From: Nocardiopsis kunsanensis DSM 44524
GTDB taxonomy: Bacteria; Actinomycetota; Actinomycetes; Streptosporangiales; Streptosporangiaceae
Length of the DNA: 64,000 nucleotides
Assembly (NCBI RefSeq): GCF_000340965.1
Contig: NZ_ANAY01000024.1
Span: 24,053 to 88,052, forward strand
Direction of reading: 5' to 3'
Shown here: piece by piece, positions 44,937 through 54,498 of the stretch
Numbering within the stretch: the first letter of the stretch is position 1
Layout: every line of letters starts with the position of its first letter
Notes under the pieces: model-generated
What the model saw: only the letters and a program-made list of their open reading frames with translations
Databases searched by the model: none
Told to the model about the DNA's origin: nothing
Position numbers and translations under genes: made by a program

Positions 44937-45269
44937 TCAGGGGTGGGGACCGGACCAGGTGAGAGTGACCTTGAAAGTGGCCTCGCCGTTGCCCTTGAGG
45001 ATGACCGCGTCGGCCTCGGCGCTCACACTGATCCCGAACTCCACTTCCGCGCCCGAGGGGGCGCCGGGGATCTCGGAGAACCTGTTGATCTGCGAGGAAA
45101 CGGCTTCGGCGACCTTGCGGATACGCAGGAGGACGTCGTCGAGATGTTTTTGTCCGGTGGCGGTTCCGTTCTGTTTGCTGACGTTGTGCGCCCCCTGCCG
45201 GCGCTGTTGTGCGGGCTCGATCTTGACGGTGAATCCGTCATCGGTGACGAAGTCGATCGTGCTGTTCAC
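44937..45269 (-). CDS. Trypco1-like (CU044_2847 family) protein
   Basis: 110 residues. STIDFVTDDGFTVKIE, HLDDVLLRIRKVAEAVSSQI and AEVEFGISVSAEADAVILKG resemble the trypsin-co-occurring domain 1 family: a beta-strand, one long helix, then a beta-sandwich edge. Members are found beside trypsin-like proteases and NTPases in conflict systems; here a trypsin-like gene and an NB-ARC gene lie just upstream on the same strand. Molecular function is unknown; a regulatory or substrate role for the protease is possible. Confidence 0.8.
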   Translation of the reverse strand: MNSTIDFVTDDGFTVKIEPAQQRRQGAHNVSKQNGTATGQKHLDDVLLRIRKVAEAVSSQINRFSEIPGAPSGAEVEFGISVSAEADAVILKGNGEATFKVTLTWSGPHP

Positions 45270-45377
45270 CGTGGCACCTCGGATGTGGGTATTTATTGCG
45301 GACTTCCGTGATTGTCCGGTTGGAACGTAAAATGGGGGAATGTGCCGTCAAAAGTCGGTCGTCGCTCAGAGGAGATC

Positions 45378-45629
45378 GTGGGTCAACTGGACATGGGAAC
45401 GCGGGAGGGCGAGACGTTGAACTGGGCCGACGGCCGGAGCGCGGGTACTTGGCGCAAGTCCCGCCGTTCGTACGACAGGGGCCAATGTTGGGAAGCTCGC
45501 CTCCGCCGCGACGGTGCACACGTCCGCGATTCCCAGAACCCCTCGGCCGCGGAGCTCGGCGTCCCGTTCGGGGAGTGGGTCCGACTGCTGGCGGTGACCC
45601 CCCGCAGCGTGTCACCGGGAGACCGGTAG
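45378..45629 (+). CDS. DUF397 protein, orphan
   Basis: About 83 residues. TWRKSRRSYDRGQCWEARL, VRDSQNPSAAELGV and GEWVRLLAV follow the DUF397 pattern. These small proteins usually pair with DUF5753 helix-turn-helix regulators, but none is adjacent here. GTG 45378 behind GAGGAG is chosen; ATG 45393 is an alternative. Its last 18 bases overlap the 3' end of the convergent NB-ARC gene. Confidence 0.78.
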   Translation: MGQLDMGTREGETLNWADGRSAGTWRKSRRSYDRGQCWEARLRRDGAHVRDSQNPSAAELGVPFGEWVRLLAVTPRSVSPGDR

Positions 45630-48600
45630 GAAGTCCGCGTCGAGCCGGACGAACTCGTCCATCCCCCGCACGTAACGGTGGTCGGGGCCGTATCCGGCCA
45701 CGAACTCGCTCCGCAGCTCCGACCACTCCTCACCGACCTCCTCACCGAGGGCCCGGCGGCTGATGAGCTGATTGCGCCGGGCGATGAGGGTGAACAGGTG
45801 GTGCCGGCCCAGTCCGGCCTCACACGTGGCCAGAGCCGTGGTGTCCTGCTCCAAGGCCTCCTGGAGACGGCCCAGTCCGAACAGGTCGTTGCCCCGGTTG
45901 ATCTCCACCGGCGCCAGCGGGCCCAACTCCGGCGGCAGCAGCTGAGACAGGCGTTCATGGGCGACCCGGTCCAGCTCCAGCGCCTCCTCGAAGCGGCCCG
46001 CTGCACGCAGCACGATCGCGGCGTTGACGCGGGTGATCCACCGGGCGGAGTGCTTCTCACCGTAGTGGCGGTCGACCGTGCGCAGCAGCCGCTCGGACAG
46101 GAGCTCGGCGTGCTCCACGTTCTTGCTGAAGGCCAGGTTCACCGCGTGGGTGTTGTAGACGAACACCTCGGTGCGGTTGCGCAGCTGGTCGCGCAGGTAA
46201 TGGCCGTCGGCCACCCCCTGGGACAGCTCCAGCGCCCGGTCGTGGTCGCCGAAGCGCCGGTACAGCACCGACTGGAAGAGCGGGATGTCCACCGCGTGCG
46301 AGCTGTCATCGGCCTCCTCCGACTCGAACCGCTGCAAGCAGTCCTCCAGGGCCGCAGCCGCCTCGGTCATGCGCCCCAGACCGAGCATGCCGGTGGCCAG
46401 GGCCATCTGTGAGCGCAGGGTCGGGATGCCGTTGGAGCCGAACAGGTGGCGCCGGCGCCGGAGGTTCTCCTCGTCGATCTCCAACGCCTCACCGAACCGG
46501 AAGAGCTGCCGCAGGGTGACGGCGACGTCGTGCGCGGCCACCAGGGCGTTGTCGTCCTCGTCGGTGTAGAGCTCGACCACACTCTCGCGGATGGAACGGA
46601 ACTCCGCCAGCGCGCTCTCGAACTCACCCAAGTGGCTCAGGGCGACGGCCCGCGCACGCCGTGCCTCCAGGACCTCCTCGCTGTCGCCGCCGTCCAGCTC
46701 GCGGCGTTCGGCGAGGATCCGGTCGGCCTCCTCCAGCGCGAGGGTGTTCTGGTCGCGCAGGCGCAGGGCGGTGTTGCGCAGCAGTTCCATCTCGAAGCGC
46801 TGCGAGGGGTCGTCGTACCAGGCCTCGATCGCCGGCTCGGCCATCCGCTGGGCCATGATCGGGTTGTCGGTCTCCAGCAGGTACACCACGACGTTGCGTA
46901 CCAGGTTGCGCACCTGCACGTCGCGGGTGCGCCAGGCCTGAGAGGAGACGATGTGTGCGTAGTAGAGCTGGTACTCGGACCAGTTCTGCGGGTTCTCGGG
47001 CCCCAGAGGGTCGCTCTGGGCGAGCAGGCGGTGGGCGAGGTCGCGCAAGCGCACCCGCTCGTCCTCGCCGAGGGTGCGACGCACCACCGCCTGGAAACTG
47101 CCGTGGAGCTGGAAGGTGTAGTTGCGGCGGTCGAGGTCGGCGAGGCTGTGCCGGCTCATGTACCGCAGGACCTTGTTCAGGGCCCGGTCGTCGCCCAGGA
47201 TCTTGGCGAGCTCGCGGTTGTCGCTGAGCCCGCGGGCCCGGTGGAACAGGGTGCGCTTGAGCGGGCGCGGTGCGAAGAACGAGCACAGCTGGATGAACTC
47301 GCGCACGAGCTGCTTGAGCTCGCGGTCGCGTTCCGAACCGCGCTTCAGGCCCTCCAGCTGGACGTTCCAGGCTGCGGCCAGGGGTTTGTTGTAGTGCCCG
47401 TCGGGGCCGACCTCGTCCAGCAGTGAGGAGAACTCGTTGGAGAGCTGGTCGAGGAACTCCTCGGGGCTGATGAGCGAGTCGCGCAGGTAGGCGCCCATCT
47501 GGGCGAGGGCGAGGGGGAAGTGTTCGAGTTTCTCGGCGATGCGCAGGGCGACCGTGTCCTCGTCCAGGCCCTGGGGACAGACACGGCGCAGCAGGGTGAT
47601 GCTCTCCTGCGGGGGCAGCTCGCGCACCTCCCTGCCATCGCTGACCCCGTCCTGGAACCAGCTCTGTTCCCGGGAGGTGATGAGGATGTCGCCGCCGCGC
47701 CCGGTGGGCAGCCCTTGCTCGCGTAGTTTGTCGAGGTCTTCCACGTCGTCGAAGACCAGGAGCCAGTACCCGACGTCCTCGCGGAACTGCAGGGCCTCGT
47801 GGACCCGCTCGACGGTGCGTTCGTAGTTGCCGAGGTCGCCGGAGATCCCCAGGAAACGTGCCAGGTGCAGGTAGGCCTGCTGGACGTCGGTGTCGTTGTT
47901 GGCGGGGAACCACCAGATGAGGTCGTAGTCGTCGCGGTGCTGGTGCGCGTACTGGATCGCGATCTGGGTCTTGCCGTAACCGCCGCCACCGGTGAGCAGG
48001 TAGAGCCCGTCGTAGGTCTCGGGGGAGTCGAACGAGGAGCGGATGTGCTCCAGGAAGTCGTCCCGGCCGGTGAAGTGCCGGTTGTGCGGCGGCAGGCCGC
48101 GCAACTGGGCGGAGCTGCGGCGCCGGCGGCGGAAGCCTCCGGTCCGTGTGCTGACAGGCTCCGATCCGGTGGACTCCTCGTCGATGTGGTCGTGGATGCT
48201 CACTTGGGGGGTCTGCTCCTTCCGGGAGGGCGGTGGTCCCGCGGGCCGCGGTGTGGCCCGGGGTGGTCCTGCGAGAGCTGGGGAGCCTGCGGCCGCGCTG
48301 GGGGAAGGTGCTGTGTAGGGCGGTACCGGCCTGTTGATGTCGAGGGCGTGCTCCAGGCGGGCCGCGAAGCGCCGGTACTCGCCGGGCATCTGGCGCAGGG
48401 CGGGCAGGACGGCCCGGGCCAGGCCCTTCTCCCGGTTCGGGACGGTGATCTCGGGGGGCGCTCCGGTCTCCAGCCGGGACAGCCACTGGAAGACCTGCGC
48501 GTTTTCCTTGAACTCCACTCCGAGGGCGAAGAAGACCGACCGCATGGTGCTGAGGTCGCCGAGCCGGCCGAGGAGCTGTTGGCGGACACAGGGCAGGAAC

Positions 48601-49463
48601 TCCAGGGCGGCCTCGACGGGGTCGTGGAGATCGCCGATCGGGTGGGTGGGGTCCAGGAGGCCGCTGCCGAGGACCTCGGCGACCTCGGTCCGCCGGGTGC
48701 GCTCCTGACCGGGATCGTGGGGGATGCCTTGGTGGAGCATACGGGCCACGGGCAGGTTGACCGGGGCCTGGGCGAGGCGTTGGGCGAGCAGCCGGGCCCC
48801 GAGCGAGGCGTGGGTGAGGAAGTGTGCGACGGGATCGGGCACGAGGGTGGCGTCGTCGTCGCGGCTGCCGTCCAGGGGCAGGGCCCACACGTCCGCCTCC
48901 CAGCCGGTGTCGGGCACGGGCAGGGGTCGGTGCTCGGGCGGGTTCTCCGGTGACAGGACCGGGAGGGAGGTGACCCCGTCGGGGAGGTCGTCTCCGTCGT
49001 CGGGGTGGGCGGGCGACCAGGCGGCGGGGTCGTTGGTCCGGGAACCGGTGAGGCGCATGGGGGCAGGGTGGACCGGTCCGCGGTGCCAGGTGGATCGGTC
49101 GAGCAGGTGTACCACGTGCAGGGGCAGGCGGGTGTTGAGCTCGGCGAGCCAGGAGCGGAAGTGGGGCTGGCGCCAGCCGCGGTCCTGGGCGTCGGTGACG
49201 ACGATGCCCGCAGTGGCACCGGCGGGCAGGGGCGCGTCGAGGGGCCACCGGTGCTCGCCGTCGCTGTTGGCGCGGGCCAGGGGTGTGGGTGTGACGGTGC
49301 GTACCGTGGCCCCGGCGGACTCGGCGTCGCGCAGCAGTGCGGCGACCTCGTCCTCGTGCACGCGCATCAGGGGGGAGGTGTCGAGCAGGATCACCAGGTG
49401 CGAGGGGTCGCTGGTGAGACCGCTGAGGGTGAGGGCAGGAATTTGCGTGTTATGGGGTGTCAT
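45612..49463 (-). CDS. SAV_2336-N / NB-ARC / TPR protein (NLR-like)
   Basis: 1283 residues. The N-terminal 390 resemble the SAV_2336-type domain (LEFLPCVRQQLLGRLGDL, RRFAARLEHALDINRP). A disordered linker leads to an NB-ARC NTPase at about 450-750: LLTGGGGYGKTQIAI as P-loop, YWLLVFDDVED as Walker B and FPLALAQMGAYL as the GxP motif. The last 450 residues are TPR repeats (LALEEADRILAERRELDGG, FEEALELDRVAHERL). This order matches TPR proteins of actinobacterial FxSxx systems and other NTP-dependent conflict modules, but no radical-SAM or FxSxx peptide is near. It probably senses a stress or invader and signals to the protease encoded upstream. ATG 49463 is the start. Confidence 0.88.
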   Translation of the reverse strand: MTPHNTQIPALTLSGLTSDPSHLVILLDTSPLMRVHEDEVAALLRDAESAGATVRTVTPTPLARANSDGEHRWPLDAPLPAGATAGIVVTDAQDRGWRQPHFRSWLAELNTRLPLHVVHLLDRSTWHRGPVHPAPMRLTGSRTNDPAAWSPAHPDDGDDLPDGVTSLPVLSPENPPEHRPLPVPDTGWEADVWALPLDGSRDDDATLVPDPVAHFLTHASLGARLLAQRLAQAPVNLPVARMLHQGIPHDPGQERTRRTEVAEVLGSGLLDPTHPIGDLHDPVEAALEFLPCVRQQLLGRLGDLSTMRSVFFALGVEFKENAQVFQWLSRLETGAPPEITVPNREKGLARAVLPALRQMPGEYRRFAARLEHALDINRPVPPYTAPSPSAAAGSPALAGPPRATPRPAGPPPSRKEQTPQVSIHDHIDEESTGSEPVSTRTGGFRRRRRSSAQLRGLPPHNRHFTGRDDFLEHIRSSFDSPETYDGLYLLTGGGGYGKTQIAIQYAHQHRDDYDLIWWFPANNDTDVQQAYLHLARFLGISGDLGNYERTVERVHEALQFREDVGYWLLVFDDVEDLDKLREQGLPTGRGGDILITSREQSWFQDGVSDGREVRELPPQESITLLRRVCPQGLDEDTVALRIAEKLEHFPLALAQMGAYLRDSLISPEEFLDQLSNEFSSLLDEVGPDGHYNKPLAAAWNVQLEGLKRGSERDRELKQLVREFIQLCSFFAPRPLKRTLFHRARGLSDNRELAKILGDDRALNKVLRYMSRHSLADLDRRNYTFQLHGSFQAVVRRTLGEDERVRLRDLAHRLLAQSDPLGPENPQNWSEYQLYYAHIVSSQAWRTRDVQVRNLVRNVVVYLLETDNPIMAQRMAEPAIEAWYDDPSQRFEMELLRNTALRLRDQNTLALEEADRILAERRELDGGDSEEVLEARRARAVALSHLGEFESALAEFRSIRESVVELYTDEDDNALVAAHDVAVTLRQLFRFGEALEIDEENLRRRRHLFGSNGIPTLRSQMALATGMLGLGRMTEAAAALEDCLQRFESEEADDSSHAVDIPLFQSVLYRRFGDHDRALELSQGVADGHYLRDQLRNRTEVFVYNTHAVNLAFSKNVEHAELLSERLLRTVDRHYGEKHSARWITRVNAAIVLRAAGRFEEALELDRVAHERLSQLLPPELGPLAPVEINRGNDLFGLGRLQEALEQDTTALATCEAGLGRHHLFTLIARRNQLISRRALGEEVGEEWSELRSEFVAGYGPDHRYVRGMDEFVRLDADFLPVSR

Positions 49464-49646
49464 GTCCTTTTTGCCCCCGTCATTTCATTCTCAAGGGCTC
49501 CTGAAAGTAGTGCCCCGTCCTCGGAGTTTCCGACGCACGAGTCTGCCGTCGATTCTGCCACCCCGGCACGCTCTGGCGAATAGTTCGTCGCGTGCGCGTT
49601 TTCCGGGGATCAGCGGAGGCCGGCGTCCTTCCGAGCGGGGTGCGGA

Positions 49647-51530
49647 TCAGATTCTCGACACCCCCCGGAACAACGCGTCACCGTATTCGTCGTGCACGAC
49701 CATGATCCCCTCCCCGCCCTGCTTGCGCTCGGCCCTCTCACGCAACAACGACGGAAGGGCCCACACGTGCCGCTGCTCCTCCGACCGGGCCGTCAACAGT
49801 TCTCCGATCAGCGTGAGCAGGGCCGGACGCGGGCCACGTAGGACCGTCGGTATCCCCGACTCGAGTACCGCGTCGTACACGCTGTGGGTGTCCGTCCGGT
49901 CGCTCTCCACGACACAGACCGTCACCTCCTCGTCGGTGAGCGCGGCACGGACCTCCTCACCGACCCTGTCCCACGTGGTCAGCAAGGTCTCGGAACTCAA
50001 CAGGGGACGCTCGTGCTGGCGGGCTGTGCGCACACGCCAGAGCCGTTCACGGCCGGGCGCGGGCCGGGGCGGGCGCACCCTCTCGCGCACGTGGTAGACG
50101 AGCTCGTACTCCTCGGCGAGGGTCGGGGCGTCCTGGCGGTCGCCGTGGTGCCCGGTGACCGACCCCAGGTCCAGGCCGAGCAGGCGTTTGGGCAGCAGGA
50201 AACTCAACCGCGGTGATCCGCGCTCCGGGGTGAGGCCCTCCCGGAAACTCGCCCGGCTCACGAGATCGCCCACCCGGTCGCGGAGCTGGTACCGCTGGAC
50301 CAGCATCGTCGCCTGCTCCCGGTGCTCGTAGCCCTGCCCCGAGCGGTGGGCGATGCCGTGGGAGAGCTTGTATCCCCCGGTCACCGGTTCCACGTCGAAC
50401 AGGACGACGGTGTCGGGGCGCCGGTCGGCCCGCAGGACGGTACCGTCCCCGGCCGCGGACACCTCGGGGGAGGAAGCCCGAGCCGACAGCCGTCGGGTGA
50501 GTTCGGAGTCCAGTTCCTGCTCCCACCCGTCGCCGAGGTGCTCGCGGGCCTCCTCGCGCAGCCATCGGCCGGCGGAGGGCGGGACGGGCCTGCGGCTGCG
50601 CAACTCCTGCAGGGCGTGGTGCACCCACACGAGCCGGAGCGGCGGTGCGTCCCCGGCCGGTACGAGGTTCCACAGGCCCATGAGGACCTGCCACGCACTG
50701 GGATCCTGCCCGATGCGCTCCCGGGTGCGGCGGAGTTCCTCGTCGTCGAGCAGGTGCGTGTGGGGCAGCACCGTCCCCGGGACGGAGTCCAGGAAGTCGT
50801 GCAGGCGCTCGTAGGCGACCTCGCCGCACAGGGCCTCGTCGGTCAGGCGCGGCACCGGCCCCGTACCGGACCTGTGGTCCCGCCGGCCGGCGTGGTGCCC
50901 GTCGGGCATGTCATCGGTGGTCAGTATGAACGCGGTACCGCTGGGCCGGTCCCCGTCATGGGCGTGGAAGTGGTTCTGCTGGACGATCCCCACCAGTTCG
51001 CCGGACCCGGTGATGGCCGCGCACCCGCTGAACCCCTCCGTGATCGGCTGGACCTCGTTCTCGGGCAGCGTGGCCTGGTGACTGGCACGGGAGGGGCCGG
51101 CCGGACCGAGGTAGAGCAGGGAGGAGTGCAACGCGAAACCGTCCGGGTAACCGGTCGTGCGGAGGGGCTCGCCCTGGCGTAACCGGGAACCGGCCACCCG
51201 CACGGGGTGCCCGGTGTCGGGGAACCCGGCGGAGGTCAGCCACAACACGGCCACGTCGATCTCGCCGTGGCCCGCGGACCACACCTCGGTCCCGACCGAG
51301 GCCTCCCACACCGGACCGTGGCTCTGGGCGAGCCGTACACGTGCCCGCTCGCCAGGGTGCTCCTCGGCGCCGGCGGGCAGGCCCAGCGCGGTGTTGACCA
51401 CGTGGGCGCAGGTCACGAGGAAGCGGGGGGACATGTGGACGGCGCCGCCGACGGGGAATCCGTCGCCGTCGAGGACACGCAGTTGCCAGGCGGGTTCTCT
51501 CAGGGGCGCGAGACTGGGGGGGAGGGTCAC
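49647..51530 (-). CDS. Trypsin-like serine protease with VMAP-type C-terminal region
   Basis: 627 residues. The first 220 form a trypsin fold with VTCAHVVNT (His), GEIDVAVLWL (Asp) and EGFSGCAAITG (Ser), so the triad is complete. There is no signal peptide, so it acts in the cytoplasm. A helical domain (about 240-360) resembles effector-associated domains, followed by a region (about 370-627) like the VMAP C-terminal domain (VLFDVEPVTGGYKLSHGIA). Such proteases are effectors of NLR-like conflict systems. It starts at GTG 51530 with only a poor site, 20 bases after the stop of a small zinc-type gene. Confidence 0.85.
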   Translation of the reverse strand: MTLPPSLAPLREPAWQLRVLDGDGFPVGGAVHMSPRFLVTCAHVVNTALGLPAGAEEHPGERARVRLAQSHGPVWEASVGTEVWSAGHGEIDVAVLWLTSAGFPDTGHPVRVAGSRLRQGEPLRTTGYPDGFALHSSLLYLGPAGPSRASHQATLPENEVQPITEGFSGCAAITGSGELVGIVQQNHFHAHDGDRPSGTAFILTTDDMPDGHHAGRRDHRSGTGPVPRLTDEALCGEVAYERLHDFLDSVPGTVLPHTHLLDDEELRRTRERIGQDPSAWQVLMGLWNLVPAGDAPPLRLVWVHHALQELRSRRPVPPSAGRWLREEAREHLGDGWEQELDSELTRRLSARASSPEVSAAGDGTVLRADRRPDTVVLFDVEPVTGGYKLSHGIAHRSGQGYEHREQATMLVQRYQLRDRVGDLVSRASFREGLTPERGSPRLSFLLPKRLLGLDLGSVTGHHGDRQDAPTLAEEYELVYHVRERVRPPRPAPGRERLWRVRTARQHERPLLSSETLLTTWDRVGEEVRAALTDEEVTVCVVESDRTDTHSVYDAVLESGIPTVLRGPRPALLTLIGELLTARSEEQRHVWALPSLLRERAERKQGGEGIMVVHDEYGDALFRGVSRI

Positions 51531-51550
51531 TTGGCGGCCTCTCTCACGCC

Positions 51551-51727
51551 TCAGGCGCGGCGGTCCCGATCACCGGCCGGGACGTAGTTGCGCATCATCA
51601 TCGAGTTGCACTTGCTGCACAACCGGCGTGCTGAACCGGGCGACGCGGGTTGCCAGTCGTGTTCGCCCCGCGGGCAGATCCCCGAGGGGCCGATGCTGCG
51701 GCCGGTGGCGGAGGGCTGAGCGTCCAT
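51551..51727 (-). CDS. Small putative zinc-binding protein
   Basis: 58 residues from ATG 51727. CPRGEHDW and CSKCNSMMMRN give one Cys, one His and a C-x2-C pair, enough for a small zinc ribbon. The two ends are charged and probably flexible. It sits 20 bases before the trypsin-like gene and is probably the first gene of that operon. I recognise no family. Confidence 0.65.
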   Translation of the reverse strand: MDAQPSATGRSIGPSGICPRGEHDWQPASPGSARRLCSKCNSMMMRNYVPAGDRDRRA

Positions 51728-52070
51728 GCCGTCACCGTAGTCCGCAGGGAACCGGAGTAACAGTCCGTTCGTGAATTCGGCGCCCCTCCGCTGCGGTACG
51801 TGCTCTCGGCGCGCGAGAGCCGAAGTGGGGACGCGCACACGCGGGCCCGTCGAGGCCGACCTGTATGTCCGATCGGACGAACCCGGATGTCCCTGAATGG
51901 CCTGCCGCACAATCCCTCCTGGTCAATGACTCGGCCGGGTATCGAAGCGGTGTTGTTCCACGAACGACACGTTGTGTCTTGGCGAACAAAGGGACATGAT
52001 CCCGGTCATCATCCGTCCGCAGCGCGTAGGGAATGAGCGACCGCGCGCCTGACCATGTGGGAGAGACCGG
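51728..52070. other. Divergent upstream region
   Basis: 343 bases between the protease operon and putP, with no gene seen. It should hold both promoters. TTGTTC at 51953-51958 and GAACAA at 51984-51989 flank a partly palindromic segment that could be an operator. Confidence 0.4.
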
Positions 52071-53654
52071 TTGAACTCCGAGTCCTTGCTGGAACCGGTC
52101 GTGGCCTTCACGATCTATCTCAGCCTGATGGTCGTCATGGCCGTCTATTTCTACAACAAGACGAAGTCGCAGTCGGACTTCGTTCTGGGTGGCCGCAAAC
52201 TCGGCAGTTTCGTGACCGCCCTCAGCGCAAACGCCAGTGATTTCAGCGGTTGGCTCCTGTTGGGGCTGCCCGGTGCGATCTACGCGTCCGGGTTCGGGGA
52301 GGCCTGGATCGCGGTCGGTCTGGCGTGCGGTTCCCTGGGCAGTTGGGTGCTGCTCGCCCCCCGCCTGCGGGTGTACACCCACCGGGTCACGGACTTCCTC
52401 ACCGGTGGCGAGTCCAACTCCCTGACGTTGTCCTCGTTCCTGGAGAACCGGTTCGCCGACCGCAGCCGTCTGCTGCGCGCGGTCTCGGCGATCATCATCA
52501 TCGTCTTCTACTTCTTCTACGTCGCCTCCGGTATGACGGCGATGATGGCGCTGTTCGACCAGGTCTTCGGACTGGGCCCAGTCCCGGCCGTACTCATCGG
52601 GCTCGGCTTCGTCGTCGCCTACACGGTCATCGGAGGCTTCCTCGCCGTCTCCGTCACCGACACCGTCCAAGCGGTGCTCATGTGGATCGCTCTGCTCTTC
52701 GTGCCGATCGTCGCGGTCGGTGCCATCGGCGGACTCGGTGAGGTGCGCGACGGCGTGGCGGCCGGTAGCGAGTCCCTCCTGTCGGCCTTCGGCGGCGCGA
52801 GCCTGAACGCCGACACCGGGACGTGGGAGCCCACCGGGGCGCTCGGCTGGGTCGTCATCGTCTCCGGTCTGGCCTGGGCCTTCGGCTACTTCGGCCAGCC
52901 GCACATCCTCGCCCGCTACATGGGCATCCGTTCGGTCAAACAGATCCCCGTGGCCGCGACCGTCAGTGTCACCTGGGCCGTGACCGCCATGGCCATGGCG
53001 GTGCTGGTCGGCTATGTGGGCATCGCCTACTTCGAGGCACCGCTGAGTGACCCCGAGCAGGTCTTCCCCGCCCTGATCACTGCCCTCATGAACCCGTGGG
53101 TGGCCGGTTTCCTCATGGCCGCGATCCTGGCGGCCGTGATGAGCACAGCCGACTCCCAGCTGCTGGTGGCCTCCTCCGCCATCACCGAGGACGGCTACCG
53201 GGCGTTCGTCGACAAGCACGCCTCCCCGACGCGACTCATGTGGCTCAGCCGGGTCACCGTCGTGGTCGTGGCCGTGATCGCCGCGCTGGTGGCCCTGTTC
53301 GGCGACCAATCGGTGATGGACCTGGTCGGTTACGCCTGGGCCGGTTTCGGTGCCGGCTTCGGTCCTGTGCTGCTGATGTCGGTGTTCTGGCGCCGCATGA
53401 CCTGGGCGGGTGCGCTCGCCGGCATGGTCGCCGGCGCGTCCATGGCCGTCGTCTGGGACATCTTCGATGAGCACGTGCTGGGCCTGGGCCTGTACGCGAT
53501 GATCCCGGCCGTGGCGCTCAGCTTCCTGTGCATCGTGGTCTTCAACCCGCTCGGCAAGGTCACCGAGCAGATGGCGACCGACTTCGACGCCATGAAGCAC
53601 GAGATCAGGACCGGCGAGCCCCCGGTGCGCGAGGAGCCCTCCGCCGGGGCCTGA
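52071..53654 (+). CDS. putP: Sodium/proline symporter
   Basis: 527 residues with about 13 membrane helices, typical of the sodium:solute symporter family. DFVLGGRKLGSFVTALSANASDFSGW is the N-terminal PutP signature; GYFGQPHILARYMGIRS and AILAAVMSTADSQLLV are also conserved. Residues Ser/Ala in the first and the A-x-x-S-T-x-D-S segment build the sodium site. It imports proline with sodium. It starts at TTG 52071 behind GGGAGAGA and is monocistronic with a strong terminator. Confidence 0.94.
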   Translation: MNSESLLEPVVAFTIYLSLMVVMAVYFYNKTKSQSDFVLGGRKLGSFVTALSANASDFSGWLLLGLPGAIYASGFGEAWIAVGLACGSLGSWVLLAPRLRVYTHRVTDFLTGGESNSLTLSSFLENRFADRSRLLRAVSAIIIIVFYFFYVASGMTAMMALFDQVFGLGPVPAVLIGLGFVVAYTVIGGFLAVSVTDTVQAVLMWIALLFVPIVAVGAIGGLGEVRDGVAAGSESLLSAFGGASLNADTGTWEPTGALGWVVIVSGLAWAFGYFGQPHILARYMGIRSVKQIPVAATVSVTWAVTAMAMAVLVGYVGIAYFEAPLSDPEQVFPALITALMNPWVAGFLMAAILAAVMSTADSQLLVASSAITEDGYRAFVDKHASPTRLMWLSRVTVVVVAVIAALVALFGDQSVMDLVGYAWAGFGAGFGPVLLMSVFWRRMTWAGALAGMVAGASMAVVWDIFDEHVLGLGLYAMIPAVALSFLCIVVFNPLGKVTEQMATDFDAMKHEIRTGEPPVREEPSAGA

Positions 53655-53672
53655 GCCGTCCGCGCCGTCCCC

Positions 53673-53704
53673 GGGGCCCGTGTCCTCGCCAGGACACGGG
53701 CCCC
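53673..53704 (+). terminator. putP terminator
   Basis: A perfect 14-base inverted repeat (53673-53686 with 53691-53704) and a 4-base loop, 18 bases after the stop. Confidence 0.85.
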
Positions 53705-53750
53705 ACGTGCACTTCTGGCGCCCAGGGCCCCACCACGGTAGAACGGGTGC

Positions 53751-54359
53751 ATGTCGTCACAGACGGAACACCCCGCCGTGTGGACCCGTACCGACGTCTC
53801 CGAAGGCCTGGGCATGGGGACCCTCACACCCCGGCCGGACGGGTATGTACTGGAGGCGGGAGAGACCCTCGTCGATGACGGCGAGGCCTTCTCCACCCGG
53901 TTCGGGGTCGAGACCGACCTGGCGTGGGTGACCCGGCGTGTACGTGTGGAGGTGCTCTCCGCGAACGGCCCGGCCCGGCTCGAACTCACCGCACGCGACG
54001 GCAGCTGGGCACGCGGGGACGGCACCCGGCTGCCCGACCTGGTGGGATGCTTCGACGTGGACGTGGCCGCCACCCCGCTCACCAACACCCTCCCCGTCCG
54101 ACGGCTGGGCCTGCGCCCCGGCGAGCACCGCGACATCGCGGTCGTCTGGGTGCACGTGCCCTCGCTGACGGTGCGGAGGGTGCGCCAACGGTATCTCCGG
54201 CACGGTTTCGCCGACGGCCTGGACCATTACACCTACGCAGACCCGGAGAACGGCCGGTACCGGCTGTCCGTGGACACCGACGGGCTCGTCGTGGACTACG
54301 AAGGGCTGGCCCGCCGCCTGCCGCACCCGAGGAGCTCCGGACACGGGAGCGGTCCGTGA
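53751..54359 (+). CDS. Putative glycolipid-binding-domain protein
   Basis: 202 residues, beta-rich. FSTRFGVETDLAWVTRRVRVEV, LPDLVGCFDVDVAATPLTNTLPVRRL and RQRYLRHGFADGLDHYTYAD resemble the 'putative glycolipid-binding' family (formerly DUF1089), which has a fold like LolA/LolB-type lipid carriers. No signal peptide is seen. The biological ligand is unknown. It starts at ATG 53751. Confidence 0.82.
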   Translation: MSSQTEHPAVWTRTDVSEGLGMGTLTPRPDGYVLEAGETLVDDGEAFSTRFGVETDLAWVTRRVRVEVLSANGPARLELTARDGSWARGDGTRLPDLVGCFDVDVAATPLTNTLPVRRLGLRPGEHRDIAVVWVHVPSLTVRRVRQRYLRHGFADGLDHYTYADPENGRYRLSVDTDGLVVDYEGLARRLPHPRSSGHGSGP

Positions 54360-54498
54360 ACGCACCTGCGCCGACCGGGCCCGGCCGGGACCGTCGCCCC
54401 GCCGCGGTGGCGGCCGCCACCGCGCTCGGGGTACACGGGGCCGGAACGAACCGGGATAATCGGCGGACACGAACACCACACCGACGGGGGGAGCCGCA

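Noticed and set aside
45612..49463. A complete FxSxx-COOH RiPP system
   Set aside because: The TPR protein resembles those systems, but no radical-SAM enzyme or FxSxx-ending peptide was found nearby.
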